Positions 1 through 8,070 of a stretch of DNA of 64,000 nucleotides are shown piece after piece. Both the position numbers and the translations under genes were made by a program. The notes beneath the pieces were generated by a model. It had not been told where the DNA came from, did no database searches, and was given only the letters and a program-made list of their open reading frames with translations. Position 1 is the stretch's first letter. The number at the start of each line of letters is the position of its first letter. Source of the stretch: Selenomonadaceae bacterium (GTDB lineage: Bacteria; Bacillota; Negativicutes; Selenomonadales; Selenomonadaceae); assembly GCA_017428215.1 (NCBI GenBank), contig JAFRRH010000068.1, forward strand, positions 54,420-118,419, in the 5' to 3' direction.

Positions 1-410
1 ACATCGTCGTTAACTACAACGTGATCAACTTTAATGTCCTCGTCTTGTGCCATGTCGATTGCCATTTCAAAATTCAGCACGTCACCTGTATAATTTTTGA
101 CGATACACAGAACGCCCTGATCCGTAGCAACGGCTTTAATGCCCTCGAAAATTTTATCAGGCGTCGGCGAAGTGAAAACCGCTCCAGCAACTGCGCAGTC
201 AAGCATGCCCGTTCCGACAAAACCGCCGTGTGCAGGTTCGTGACCAGAACCGCCGCCGCTAACGAGTGCAACTTTATTAGCGGGCTTTTTATCAGCGCGA
301 ACGACCACATTGCCGCATTCAAGCTTAGCGAGCTTATCGGGCGCGGATTTGACCAGCCCCAAAATCATTTGCTCTTCGACGGCGTCAACCGCGTTGATGA
401 GTTTTTTCAT
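1..410 (-). CDS. dhaK: dihydroxyacetone kinase subunit DhaK (3' end outside window)
   Basis: The gene reads leftwards off the window edge, so only the first 136 codons are present. The protein starts MKKLINAVDAVEEQMILGLV and carries the DhaK signature GGGSGHEPAHGG followed by FTSPTPDKI. DhaK binds dihydroxyacetone covalently through a histidine that lies further along, outside this window, and works with DhaL and a phosphoryl donor protein. The ATG at 410 follows a GGGAGGG Shine-Dalgarno site and sits 36 nt downstream of a good sigma-A promoter, which fixes the start. It could instead be an ATP-dependent Dak homologue, because the C-terminal part is not visible. Confidence 0.92.
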   Translation of the reverse strand, partial: MKKLINAVDAVEEQMILGLVKSAPDKLAKLECGNVVVRADKKPANKVALVSGGGSGHEPAHGGFVGTGMLDCAVAGAVFTSPTPDKIFEGIKAVATDQGVLCIVKNYTGDVLNFEMAIDMAQDEDIKVDHVVVNDD

Positions 411-445
411 GTGAATCCCTCCCAAAAAAATTTCAAGCTCAGCAA

Positions 446-474
446 AATCTATCACTAAGCTTGAAGTGTGTCAA
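446..474 (-). promoter_or_regulatory. sigma-A promoter of dhaK
   Basis: On the minus strand, TTGACA (469-474), a 17-nt spacer and TAGATT (446-451) precede dhaK. The same element is repeated at 857-885 in the downstream duplication. Confidence 0.7.
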
Positions 475-487
475 TCATTAATTTAAC

Positions 488-516
488 TTGAAAATTTTAT
501 GAACGTATGCTATTAT
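488..516 (+). promoter_or_regulatory. promoter of the first 28-codon peptide
   Basis: TTGAAA (488-493), a 17-nt spacer and TATTAT (511-516). The spacer is the same as in unit B except for its last base, suggesting both promoters are maintained. Confidence 0.65.
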
Positions 517-575
517 CGGCGTGGTAAGACAGTTCGATGTGTCGGCTTCTTCCTCGAAGGAAGGAGGTGACGCGA

Positions 576-662
576 ATGGAAATTCTTGATTGGTTAGATA
601 TAATCTGCCAAGTCGGAACGCTCATCTTCGCGGCACTGACGTACTTCGATAACCACAAGTAA
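576..662 (+). CDS. 28-residue membrane peptide, possible type I toxin (copy A)
   Basis: A short ORF begins MEILDWLDIICQVGTLIF and ends with a charged DNHK tail. The consensus SD site AAGGAGG lies 7-8 nt before the ATG, and a promoter is present upstream. One hydrophobic helix flanked by an acidic start and a polar tail resembles the small holin-like toxins of the TxpA/Fst type; this comparison is by composition and architecture, not by alignment. The paralogue at 980 keeps the length and pattern while changing sequence, which argues for selection on the peptide. A leftward promoter at 857-885 could give an antisense RNA to its 3' end. A regulatory or signalling peptide is the main alternative. 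Confidence 0.6.
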   Translation: MEILDWLDIICQVGTLIFAALTYFDNHK

Positions 663-667
663 GTGAA

Positions 668-689
668 GAGCCGTCCACCACGACGGCTC
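668..689 (+). terminator. hairpin after peptide A (no T-run)
   Basis: GAGCCGTC and GACGGCTC form an 8-bp stem with a 6-nt loop directly after the stop codon. There is no T-run, so it may act as an RNA-stabilising stem rather than an intrinsic terminator. Confidence 0.45.
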
Positions 690-826
690 CCGAATCGTTC
701 CAATTTACATCAACAACTACTAACGAGGAAGGAGTCGACGTGCCACCATCGAGCTGTCTTCCGTGATTTTTCTTTAAGTAATGAAAATTTATCATACACA
801 AGCCGATAAGTCAAGGAGCGATTCAA

Positions 827-855
827 ATGATTGTCTACGCGACACATAAGGGCGG
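827..855 (+). pseudogene. truncated start of the radical SAM gene (duplication remnant)
   Basis: ATG plus nine codons, MIVYATHKGG, with the same AAGGAG-containing leader as the intact gene at 1225. After the tenth codon the sequence jumps into the start of duplication unit B and soon reaches a stop. It marks how the tandem duplication joined and is unlikely to have a function as a peptide. Confidence 0.7.
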
Positions 856-856
856 A

Positions 857-885
857 AATCTATCACTAAGCTTGAAGTGTGTCAA
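857..885 (-). promoter_or_regulatory. second copy of the dhaK-type promoter, now reading antisense
   Basis: TTGACA (880-885), 17-nt spacer, TAGATT (857-862) on the minus strand. No gene follows it. Transcription from here would run leftwards across the truncated radical SAM start and into the 3' end of the peptide A transcript. Confidence 0.55.
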
Positions 886-896
886 TCACAACTAAC

Positions 897-925
897 TTAA
901 AAATTTTATGAACGTATGGTATATT
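897..925 (+). promoter_or_regulatory. promoter of the second 28-codon peptide
   Basis: TTAAAA (897-902), 17-nt spacer, TATATT (920-925), matching the position and spacer of the promoter in unit A. Confidence 0.6.
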
Positions 926-979
926 GAACGCGGCAGGCTCGGTAGCTGGCTTCCTCTCGAAAGGGAGGAGGTGAGGCGC

Positions 980-1066
980 ATGGATATGTTCGATTGGTTG
1001 CAGCTCTTCTTCACGGCAGGAAACTTCGTCCTCGCGCTCATCGACTACTTCAACAAGCGCAAGTAG
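980..1066 (+). CDS. 28-residue membrane peptide, possible type I toxin (copy B)
   Basis: It starts MDMFDWLQLFFTAGNFVL and ends YFNKRK. The SD site GGGAGGAGGTGA precedes the ATG. It shares length, the F/L-D-W-L start, a central hydrophobic helix and a basic tail with copy A, although many residues differ. It is followed by a small stem (AAGCCGT/ACGGCTT, 1072-1092). The radical SAM gene starts 158 nt downstream. A membrane-active toxin or a regulatory small protein are both possible; no database search was available to decide. Confidence 0.6.
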   Translation: MDMFDWLQLFFTAGNFVLALIDYFNKRK

Positions 1067-1071
1067 TCAAA

Positions 1072-1092
1072 AAGCCGTCTACGACACGGCTT
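1072..1092 (+). terminator. hairpin after peptide B
   Basis: AAGCCGT and ACGGCTT form a 7-bp stem with a 7-nt loop just after the stop codon, followed by TTCTTAA. The downstream T content is weak, so termination is probably partial. Confidence 0.4.
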
Positions 1093-1224
1093 CTTAACGA
1101 TTTAAACACTTATTGATTAATCGGGAGGAAGTCGGCGTCCATTACCGAAACCTGCCATTAGAATTATCTTTTTAACGTGAAAAAATTTACCATAAGCTTG
1201 CAAATAAGTCAAGGAGTGATTTAA

Positions 1225-1884
1225 ATGATTGTCTACGCGACCCATAAAGGCGGAAAATATTTGCCGCTTGCCGAGAGCTTAAAAATTGATTCGACGACGC
1301 CGCGAGGTCTCTACGTGAACTTAACTAATCGTTGCAACTGCGATTGCGTCTTCTGCTTGCGACAAAAAAAATCTATGACTAAGGAGTCAAGTCTTTGGTT
1401 GGAACGCGAGCCGACGGTTGAGGAAGTCAAAACCGAATTCGACGCCGCGCCCTGGCAATTTATCAAGGAAGTTGTCTTTTGCGGATTCGGCGAGCCGACG
1501 ATAAGACTTGCCGAACTCGTGGAGCTGTTGACTTATGTAAAAAAAATCCGCCCGAATATGCCGACGCGCCTCAACACTAACGGCTTGGGCGAACTTTATC
1601 ATGGGCGAGAAATTGCAAAGGATTTTGAAAATATTCTGGACACGGCGTCAATTAGTCTCAATGCCGCGACTGCCGAAAAATATTTCAAGCTTACTCGTGC
1701 CGCCTATGGGATAAAATCTTTCGAGGCGATGTTAACTTTTGCCGAGCACATGAAAGTTTTCGTGCCGCATGTCGTTTTAACTGTTGTTGATAAGGTCACA
1801 CCGCCCGAAGAAATTATTGCTTGTCAAAAAATTTGCGACGAGCGCGGATTAACTTTGCGTGTTCGTCCCTACGAGGATAGCTGA
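1225..1884 (+). CDS. radical SAM protein of the TatD-associated type
   Basis: A 219-residue protein beginning MIVYATHKGG, with the motif NLTNRCNCDCVFCLR. Its CxxxCxxC cluster (about residues 37-44) would bind the 4Fe-4S cluster that cleaves S-adenosylmethionine. A glycine-rich GFGEPT segment follows, as in small single-domain radical SAM enzymes. The start motif and size fit the family often encoded beside TatD nucleases (the TIGR04038 type, from memory). No tatD is in the window and the substrate is unknown. The ATG follows AAGGAGTG. Its 3' end overlaps the convergent U32 peptidase gene by 16 bp. Confidence 0.8.
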   Translation: MIVYATHKGGKYLPLAESLKIDSTTPRGLYVNLTNRCNCDCVFCLRQKKSMTKESSLWLEREPTVEEVKTEFDAAPWQFIKEVVFCGFGEPTIRLAELVELLTYVKKIRPNMPTRLNTNGLGELYHGREIAKDFENILDTASISLNAATAEKYFKLTRAAYGIKSFEAMLTFAEHMKVFVPHVVLTVVDKVTPPEEIIACQKICDERGLTLRVRPYEDS

Positions 1885-3788
1885 ATTGAATTTTTACTTT
1901 GCTTGAAACGATAGACACCTGCGCCAAGATTGGGCGTAATTTTTTTTAGCTCGTCGACAGAAAAGTTTTCGCCGTCTAAAGCGTCGCGATAAAGTTTAAC
2001 AATCTGCACGGTGACTTCAGGCGAATAATTTTGCGCCTCAATCCTCAATGTAGCCGCGCCTAAAAATTTTTCGACGTAAGGCAACAAGCAAAGTTCCTTG
2101 CCGAAGAAAATATGCCAACGTTTGAATTGATCAACGCGCAATTTGTGAACTTCGCCAGCTTCGTCCTCCAATGCGTAGTGTTTATTTAATTTGTCGGGCG
2201 TCGCGAATTCGTCATAATCTGGCAGATAAAGTTTAGCAAAATCATGATCGCAAATCATTGATTCCGTTGCGCCGTGAACAATAATTTCAATCGGCAACGG
2301 CGAATTTTCAACGACGCTCCGCACTTGCGCAAAACTCAACTCTAAAGATGCCGTAGCTTGAACCGCTCCAAGACTTTGCAAAAATTCTGCGGCAACGGGA
2401 TTGAACACGCTAAACGATACGTCTGCATAAATCGGCGCGTCCGTCAGTGTTTTTACCAGATTCAACGCGCCCAAATTCCCGACCAATACGCCGTCGAAAT
2501 TTATATCTCGCGAAAAAATTTCCGTCAGCTCGGATAAATCTTTATCTTTGGAAGTTCGCGGCGTCGCCAAAATAATTTTCTTTCCTGCCGTGCGTGCAAA
2601 TTCGACGGCTTTTTTTAATTCGGCAAGCGTCCACGACTTGAGCGGCTTGAAAACTTCGCCACCAACATAAATTATATCCGCGCCCGAATCCATCGCCGCC
2701 CGTGCAGATTCTAAATTCGACACCCGCGCAGATAATTTCGGCTTGTCAGAAGATTTAATAGCTCGTTCCGAAGAAAAAATTTCTTTAACTGCGTCATCGT
2801 CAAAGGCAGGCTCGACAACTGCGCGGCTGAAAATTTTCGGTTCACGTTCGCCTGTAATGCCAATGTCTTTAATCGTCGTTGCGCCGAAAGCAAAAGTCGT
2901 CGTGAAGTCTCGAACGCGATTTGTATAAAGACTTTGCCAGCGTTCCTCGTCAACAGTATAACCAGTCGGGTCGGCAAGGTAAGCGTCAATCTCTTGTCGA
3001 TAAGTCGTAACTAAGCGGCGAACAAATTCGGGCGGTCTCATGCGTCCCTCAATCTTAAAACTCACGACGTCAGCTTGAATCAAGTCCGGAATATTTCTAA
3101 ACATGCACATATCGTTAAGCGCAAGTTTATATGACCAATCGTTGAGCGTCGCGCCGGTTTCCTCGTCGATAAGTTTGTAAATCCAGCGGCAAGGCTTCAT
3201 GCAACGCCCGCGATTTCCGCTCTGCCCGAAGACTACGCCCGAATGAATGCATTGTCCCGACTCGGCAAAACACATGTCGCCGTGCATAAAATATTCGACT
3301 TCAATGCCGGTGCGCTCCTTAAGCAGTGAAACTTCCGTCAAAGTCAATTCGCGACCAACGACCACGCGAGTTATACCAAACTTTTTTAGCAGTTCAATAG
3401 CGTGGAAATTGTGCGTGTTCATCATAACTGAAGCGTGCATTGGAATTTTTATGCCGAGTTTGCGCACGAGATTTATAACCGCCAAATCTTGAACCAAAAT
3501 TGAATCGGGCTGAATCTCGTCAAGATAGCTCAAAAATTTTTCTAGCGGCGCAAGTTCCTCTGTGCTGATTAAATTGTTCAACGTGACATAAATTTTTACG
3601 CCGCGTTCGTGAGCAAATTCAATCGCCGCTTTAAGTTGCACGTCGTCGAAATTAAAATCTGTGCGGTGCACGCGCATATTGAACGCCTTGCCGCCCAAAT
3701 AAACTGCGTCCGCTCCCGCCTCAATCGCCGCAACTAACGATTCCCATTGCCCGGCAGGTGCTAAAAGTTCAACGGATTTTTTATCCAT
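1869..3788 (-). CDS. peptidase U32 family protein
   Basis: A 639-residue protein opening MDKKSVELLAPAGQWESLVA, the LAPAG start typical of U32 proteins, followed by GADAVYLGG. The U32 signature lies around residues 168-200 (EYFMHGDMCFAESGQC, then GRCMKPCRW), whose cysteines may bind an iron-sulfur cluster. U32 members include collagenase-like proteases and RNA-modification proteins such as RlhA and TrhP; this long form with a C-terminal extension most resembles the latter group, but the substrate cannot be told from sequence. It starts 12 nt after the glycosyltransferase gene stops, on the same strand, so the two are probably co-transcribed. Confidence 0.88.
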   Translation of the reverse strand: MDKKSVELLAPAGQWESLVAAIEAGADAVYLGGKAFNMRVHRTDFNFDDVQLKAAIEFAHERGVKIYVTLNNLISTEELAPLEKFLSYLDEIQPDSILVQDLAVINLVRKLGIKIPMHASVMMNTHNFHAIELLKKFGITRVVVGRELTLTEVSLLKERTGIEVEYFMHGDMCFAESGQCIHSGVVFGQSGNRGRCMKPCRWIYKLIDEETGATLNDWSYKLALNDMCMFRNIPDLIQADVVSFKIEGRMRPPEFVRRLVTTYRQEIDAYLADPTGYTVDEERWQSLYTNRVRDFTTTFAFGATTIKDIGITGEREPKIFSRAVVEPAFDDDAVKEIFSSERAIKSSDKPKLSARVSNLESARAAMDSGADIIYVGGEVFKPLKSWTLAELKKAVEFARTAGKKIILATPRTSKDKDLSELTEIFSRDINFDGVLVGNLGALNLVKTLTDAPIYADVSFSVFNPVAAEFLQSLGAVQATASLELSFAQVRSVVENSPLPIEIIVHGATESMICDHDFAKLYLPDYDEFATPDKLNKHYALEDEAGEVHKLRVDQFKRWHIFFGKELCLLPYVEKFLGAATLRIEAQNYSPEVTVQIVKLYRDALDGENFSVDELKKITPNLGAGVYRFKQSKNSIQLSS

Positions 3789-3800
3789 AACAAAACCCCT

Positions 3801-5630
3801 TTAAAAGTTAAACGAATTAAATTTTTTATGCGAAGTCGAGCGGCAAAAATCACTCCACACCGCCCGATAAATTTTTTCCAGCTCGCGAATATATTTCTGC
3901 CCGTCCATTAGCGCGGAATTTTTAACATGCTCTCTAAGTCCGACGTGATAAGCCGCGATTAACTCTTTGCGTCGGCTAAGCTGAATTGCCTTCTTGACGT
4001 AATCCATTGGGCTATTGGCAATCAGTTCTTTAACGTCGGCGGCATTTAAAATTGACGCGCTTAATCTTGCGCCGTGCGTTTTGCCGCGAAAAGTTATGAC
4101 GGGAACGCCCATATACAACGCCTCGCAAGTCGTCGTTCCGCCCGTGTAGGGGAACGTGTCAAGCGCAATGTCAATGTCGCCGTATTGTTCGAGGTAGTCG
4201 GGACTGTAGGGGCGCATTTCCACGCGGTCAATCGGAAAGCTCATCTTGCGGAATTTATCTTTGACAAGTTCCTTGCCGTCGTCGAGACTAAAAATTTTCC
4301 CCTTGAGAATCAGTCGGGAACGCGGCACGCCGTCTAAAATCGCACGCCACATATATAAAACGTCGTCGCTAACTTTTGCAAAGTTGTTAAAGCTCCCGAA
4401 CGTTATAAAGTTATTTTTCAAGATTGGGGCGCGAAGTTCCTGCGCGGGCATGTCGCGAATCAAACCTGGCGCGTAGCAGAAACAACACGTATCAAGCCGC
4501 AAAAGTTTTTCCGTAAACGTGTCAAGAGAATTTCTTTCCGGCGAGCAAACTTTATCCGATAAAAAATAATCTACCGCACCCAATCCCGTTGACGCCGTGT
4601 AACCAAGTGCGCAGATTTGGACGGGCGCAGGTTTATAAGCCAAAATCGGTAGGCAACTATCTTGCGAATGCCCCGACAAGTCAACCAGAATGTCAACGGC
4701 GTCCTCGTCGATTATCCGCGCCGCTTCCAACGGTTCCTTGCCGATTAAATCGCGCCAATTAACCTTGAACGCTTTAAGCTTTTCCGTGACGAAATCTTTT
4801 TTGCCCGTCGAATAGCACGTTATAGAAAAATTTTCCGCGTCATAATTTTCAAAGAGCGGCGGCAGAAAATTTGCTAGTGCATGTTCCCTAAAGTCCGGCG
4901 AAATGTAGCCGATATGAAGTTGCCGCTCATCATTAAATTTTTTCCTGTCGTGCGTGAAGGGCACCACTCGCGAAAAGAACGAATTATAATTCCGCGCCAA
5001 TTCCTTTGCTTGAGCAGGCGGCACATCACGATAATTTTTCAAGAACAAATGCTTAGAGTAAAGCTCCGCCGCTTGATCTTCCCTATCAGTTAGTGTACTC
5101 GCCTCCAACAACGCTTGAGCCGCCCGCGCAGGTTCGCCCGCTAAATAAAGTCCATTTGAACTCCAACCCAACGCCTTAAACAACAGCGACTGCGCAATAA
5201 AAAATTTTTTCTCTAGTAGCCTTTGATATTCTTCGTCGGCAGAAGTTTTCTCGCGGCGTTTTAATACAAATTTTCTGTTGAAGTCATTTAACTTGGCTTG
5301 CAAAGTTTTAAGTTCGGCGTGCGCGTCAGCTATCACCGCGTCAAAAATTCTTAGCTGTTCACGGAGCCGAAATCTTTTCATAGCGACGCCGCCCATTACT
5401 AATCGCCCGCGCAGATGATTCGCCTCGACGGATAGTGCATATTCCGATAAAGATTCCGCCTCGTCCACATTGCCCAGATACAGCGACGACTCTGCCATAA
5501 TCGCTAAACCGTCTGCAGAATTCTTGTCGACATCAAAAATTTCACGTGCGACGGTGCGCATGGATTTTGGATCGCCGCTCGCCGAAAACTTTTCCGCCAA
5601 CGTCACCCAGTTTAAAATTTTCTCGTCCAT
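3801..5630 (-). CDS. GT41 (SPINDLY/OGT-type) protein O-glycosyltransferase
   Basis: A 609-residue protein. The first ~200 residues are helical with TPR-like periodicity (a protein-substrate scaffold). The rest is the GT41 catalytic region, with GYISPDFREHALANF near residue 240 and the UDP-sugar site PYTGGTTTCEALYMGVPVIT. Enzymes of this family transfer GlcNAc or a related sugar to Ser/Thr. In flagellated Firmicutes similar genes beside flagellin modify the flagellar filament; here flagellin lies 0.8 kb away on the opposite strand. Flagellin or the neighbouring pilin as substrate is inference. The ATG is preceded by GGAGGAG. Confidence 0.85.
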   Translation of the reverse strand: MDEKILNWVTLAEKFSASGDPKSMRTVAREIFDVDKNSADGLAIMAESSLYLGNVDEAESLSEYALSVEANHLRGRLVMGGVAMKRFRLREQLRIFDAVIADAHAELKTLQAKLNDFNRKFVLKRREKTSADEEYQRLLEKKFFIAQSLLFKALGWSSNGLYLAGEPARAAQALLEASTLTDREDQAAELYSKHLFLKNYRDVPPAQAKELARNYNSFFSRVVPFTHDRKKFNDERQLHIGYISPDFREHALANFLPPLFENYDAENFSITCYSTGKKDFVTEKLKAFKVNWRDLIGKEPLEAARIIDEDAVDILVDLSGHSQDSCLPILAYKPAPVQICALGYTASTGLGAVDYFLSDKVCSPERNSLDTFTEKLLRLDTCCFCYAPGLIRDMPAQELRAPILKNNFITFGSFNNFAKVSDDVLYMWRAILDGVPRSRLILKGKIFSLDDGKELVKDKFRKMSFPIDRVEMRPYSPDYLEQYGDIDIALDTFPYTGGTTTCEALYMGVPVITFRGKTHGARLSASILNAADVKELIANSPMDYVKKAIQLSRRKELIAAYHVGLREHVKNSALMDGQKYIRELEKIYRAVWSDFCRSTSHKKFNSFNF

Positions 5631-5682
5631 GTAACTCCTCCCACACGATAAATTTTATTCATAATAAACCAAACAAACCAAA

Positions 5683-5712
5683 TTGACAATAAAATAATTT
5701 TTGCCCTATAAT
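5683..5712 (+). promoter_or_regulatory. promoter of the pilin-like gene
   Basis: TTGACA (5683-5688), 18-nt spacer, TATAAT (5707-5712). It lies inside any longer reading of the pilin ORF, which supports the start at 5740. Confidence 0.75.
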
Positions 5713-5739
5713 CGACAAAAACCAAAGGAGCGAACAAAC

Positions 5740-6126
5740 ATGTATCAACGAGGCTTTGCGACGCTGGAAGTAATTTTAATGGTCATGGTTATCGGGATTC
5801 TCGCGTCAATCGCTGTACCGCGTTTTACTAACGTGACCGCCGCCGCCAATACCGCCAAAATTCAATCCGATCTCTCGACTATTGACACCGCCATTGCAAT
5901 TTATCACATGGAATACGGCGAGGATAAAAATCCCGCTACCGTCAAAGCTTTAGTAGACGCTGGCTATTTGCAATCAGAACCCGAAGCTCCAAACGGCAAA
6001 TGTTATTACGGTACAAGCACGGAGCCGCAATCTGTTCCGACGGGCGGTTATACAATCGAAAATGGGCGAGCCATTCTCGGTACGGGAAATACTGCGGATA
6101 AATTCCATATACCGAAGAAAACTTGA
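5740..6126 (+). CDS. type IV pilin-like protein
   Basis: 128 residues starting MYQRGFATLEVILMVMVIG. This is a class III (prepilin) signal: a short basic leader, glycine at -1, phenylalanine at +1, glutamate at +5, then a ~20-residue hydrophobic helix. A prepilin peptidase would cut between G5 and F6 and the protein would join a pilus or pseudopilus. The C-terminal half is small and has a GYLQSEPEAPNGKCYY segment as in minor pilins or pseudopilins. No assembly ATPase or peptidase is nearby. The start at 5740 follows AAAGGAG and lies downstream of the promoter. It sits between the glycosyltransferase and flagellin, so it may be another surface substrate. Confidence 0.8.
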   Translation: MYQRGFATLEVILMVMVIGILASIAVPRFTNVTAAANTAKIQSDLSTIDTAIAIYHMEYGEDKNPATVKALVDAGYLQSEPEAPNGKCYYGTSTEPQSVPTGGYTIENGRAILGTGNTADKFHIPKKT

Positions 6127-6160
6127 CAGAAAAATTTTTATGCGTCGCGACGGGATTTAG

Positions 6161-6189
6161 TTGACGCCAAAAACTTTTCTTTGTATAAT
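6161..6189 (+). promoter_or_regulatory. sigma-A promoter upstream of flagellin
   Basis: TTGACG (6161-6166), 17-nt spacer, TATAAT (6184-6189). Transcription from here would leave a leader of about 225 nt before the flagellin start. Confidence 0.6.
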
Positions 6190-6225
6190 ACGCGGCAAGG
6201 GAGAAAAATTTTTTTCCGAAGCGTT

Positions 6226-6252
6226 TAATATTTTACGAGTGATTGACGATAA
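6226..6252 (+). promoter_or_regulatory. candidate sigma-28 (FliA/SigD) promoter of flagellin
   Basis: TAAT (6226-6229), 15 nt, GACGATAA (6245-6252), close to the flagellar consensus TAAA-N15-GCCGATAA. A flagellin gene is the expected target. The transcript would have a leader of about 160 nt. Confidence 0.6.
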
Positions 6253-6421
6253 AATTTTCAAGAAGACAATAAGCGAGTAAAAAATTGCGGTAACTCGTTA
6301 CGCGTGCGAGTTGCAAGACCCGGCGACGGTTGGGCGGCAGTAAAACTCGTTTGTTTGACGGCGGAAAGGAAACCGTCGACTAAGGAAAATTTTTCTAGGA
6401 AAGATCAAGGAGGAAATGACC

Positions 6422-7951
6422 ATGGCAATGGTAGTAAAGAACAACATGAGTGCAGTGCGTACACTCAACACCCTTAACAGCAACACCAACGCATTGCAAA
6501 AGAGCTTGCAGAAAGTCTCCAGCGGTATGAAAATCAACAGCGCACAGGACGACGCTTCGGGTTATGCAATTTCCGAGCGTATGCGCGTTCGTATTCGTTC
6601 GCTCGACCAAGCTAACCAGAATACCCAGAATGACTCCAGCTTAATGAAAACCGCAGAAGGCGCAGTCGGCAACACCGTCGAAATTCTCCGCGCTTTGAAG
6701 GAAAAGGCAATCAACGCCGCCAACGACTCCAACACCGACGAAGATCGCCAGACCATTCAAAAGGAAATCAACCAGTTCATCGACCAAATCGACGACAACG
6801 CCCTCGTGCAATTCAACGGCAAATATCTTATTGACGGTTCCAAAAACAACGCCACCATCAGCTCTAAGACCATTTTGCTCAACCAGAGTTTGGACGTTGC
6901 AACCGATATTAGTAGTGCCTTGACGAGCCTCAGAAACCGCGCTGGCGATTCGCTCGGCATTCAAGATTCCGACAAATTCCAGCTCTCTTGGGTTCAAAAC
7001 GGCAATATCTATACGACCAGCGGTGATGTCTCCGCTGTGGAAACTTTGGATGGTCTCTTGGGGCAAGCGTCGGATTACGCAGACCTGCAGAGAACCGACG
7101 CTACTACCAGCGGTCTTATTCAGGCCGTAGGCGCAAAGGAAGCTACTACGACGGGTGAAAAAGTTGTAACTTCCGTTACAAATAATACTGGTTCGACGGC
7201 AACAATGACCGTTTCTTATCAGGTACCAAATGACGATAAGTCAGCTCTTGTATATACTACCGCTACTAAACAGAAAGACGATGGCGACACTTTTACCTAT
7301 ACTTACGATAAATACGAGATGCTTAGTACTACTAAACCTGCTATCGATAAATTCGGCAAGTCTGTTTACACTCCGGACAAAACGGCTGGCTTAACTGTTT
7401 CGGCAAAAGACGAGGGCGTTGATAAGCAACTCTCCGGTTTAACAATTAGCATTCTCGACCAGGACGGCAACGTCAAGAAGGCAGCTAATGCGGCTCTCGA
7501 CCAATTTAAGCAGTATCAACGCGCAGAGAACAAGACTGGCGATATGTCGTTGAATTTCCACATCGGCTCGGAAGCAAACGTTGCGATTAAAGTCGGCATG
7601 AGTGATATGCGTTCGCAAGCACTCGGCTTGAAAGGCTCCGACGGCACCAGAATTGACGTCTTCACTAAAGAACGCGCAAATGCGGCAATCAACGTCATTG
7701 AAAACGCGCTGACCAAAGCTCTTGACCAGCAGACGACAATCGGCGCGATTGAAGCACGTCTCGAATACACCAGCACGAACCTCACGACTTCTAGCGAGAA
7801 CGTCCAAGCGGCAGAGTCGACGATTCGCGATGCTGATATGGCTAAAGAAATGACCAACTACACCAAGAGCAACGTCCTCTTGCAGGCAGCTCAGGCTATG
7901 TTGGCTCAAGCAAACCAGAACAGCTCGGCAGTCCTCAGCTTGCTCCAGTAA
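6422..7951 (+). CDS. fliC: flagellin
   Basis: 509 residues with conserved flagellin ends: MAMVVKNNMSAVRTLNTL and ISSG-type KVSSGMKINSAQDDASGYAI at the N-terminus, and SNVLLQAAQAMLAQANQ at the C-terminus, which form the D0/D1 coiled-coil core of the filament. The central ~250 residues are variable, threonine- and serine-rich and offer many sites for O-glycosylation. The second ATG (6422) is chosen because AAGGAGG lies 8 nt upstream; the ATG at 6416 is only 2 nt from it. A sigma-28-like promoter and an intrinsic terminator frame it as a single transcription unit. Also called hag in Firmicutes. Confidence 0.95.
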   Translation: MAMVVKNNMSAVRTLNTLNSNTNALQKSLQKVSSGMKINSAQDDASGYAISERMRVRIRSLDQANQNTQNDSSLMKTAEGAVGNTVEILRALKEKAINAANDSNTDEDRQTIQKEINQFIDQIDDNALVQFNGKYLIDGSKNNATISSKTILLNQSLDVATDISSALTSLRNRAGDSLGIQDSDKFQLSWVQNGNIYTTSGDVSAVETLDGLLGQASDYADLQRTDATTSGLIQAVGAKEATTTGEKVVTSVTNNTGSTATMTVSYQVPNDDKSALVYTTATKQKDDGDTFTYTYDKYEMLSTTKPAIDKFGKSVYTPDKTAGLTVSAKDEGVDKQLSGLTISILDQDGNVKKAANAALDQFKQYQRAENKTGDMSLNFHIGSEANVAIKVGMSDMRSQALGLKGSDGTRIDVFTKERANAAINVIENALTKALDQQTTIGAIEARLEYTSTNLTTSSENVQAAESTIRDADMAKEMTNYTKSNVLLQAAQAMLAQANQNSSAVLSLLQ

Positions 7952-7994
7952 AATTAATCGCGTCCCAAGTGGGCGCATGTTGTTCGATACTAAA

Positions 7995-8027
7995 AAAAGC
8001 TCGTCAGCTTCGGTTGGCGGGCTTTTT
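7995..8027 (+). terminator. intrinsic terminator of flagellin
   Basis: AAGCTCGTCAG pairs with TTGGCGGGCTT (with G-U pairs) and is followed by TTTTT. Confidence 0.75.
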
Positions 8028-8070
8028 GCTTTAATTTGACAAACAGTTAAGCTTGTGATAAATTTTGTAA

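Larger units (their letters stand above)
445..1254. repeat. diverged tandem duplication, two units of about 400 bp
   Basis: Unit A (445-855) and unit B (856-1254) share the same order of elements: a leftward TTGACA promoter copy, a rightward promoter with a nearly identical spacer, an SD plus a 28-codon ORF, a hairpin, a GGAAG-rich stretch, and the first ten codons of the radical SAM gene. In unit A those ten codons are cut off and joined directly to the start of unit B, which marks the duplication junction near 855. The units have diverged by many substitutions, so the event is not recent. Confidence 0.8.

Noticed and set aside
6641..7066. Long minus-strand ORFs inside flagellin
   Set aside because: They are shadows caused by codon bias of the flagellin gene and have no ribosome sites.
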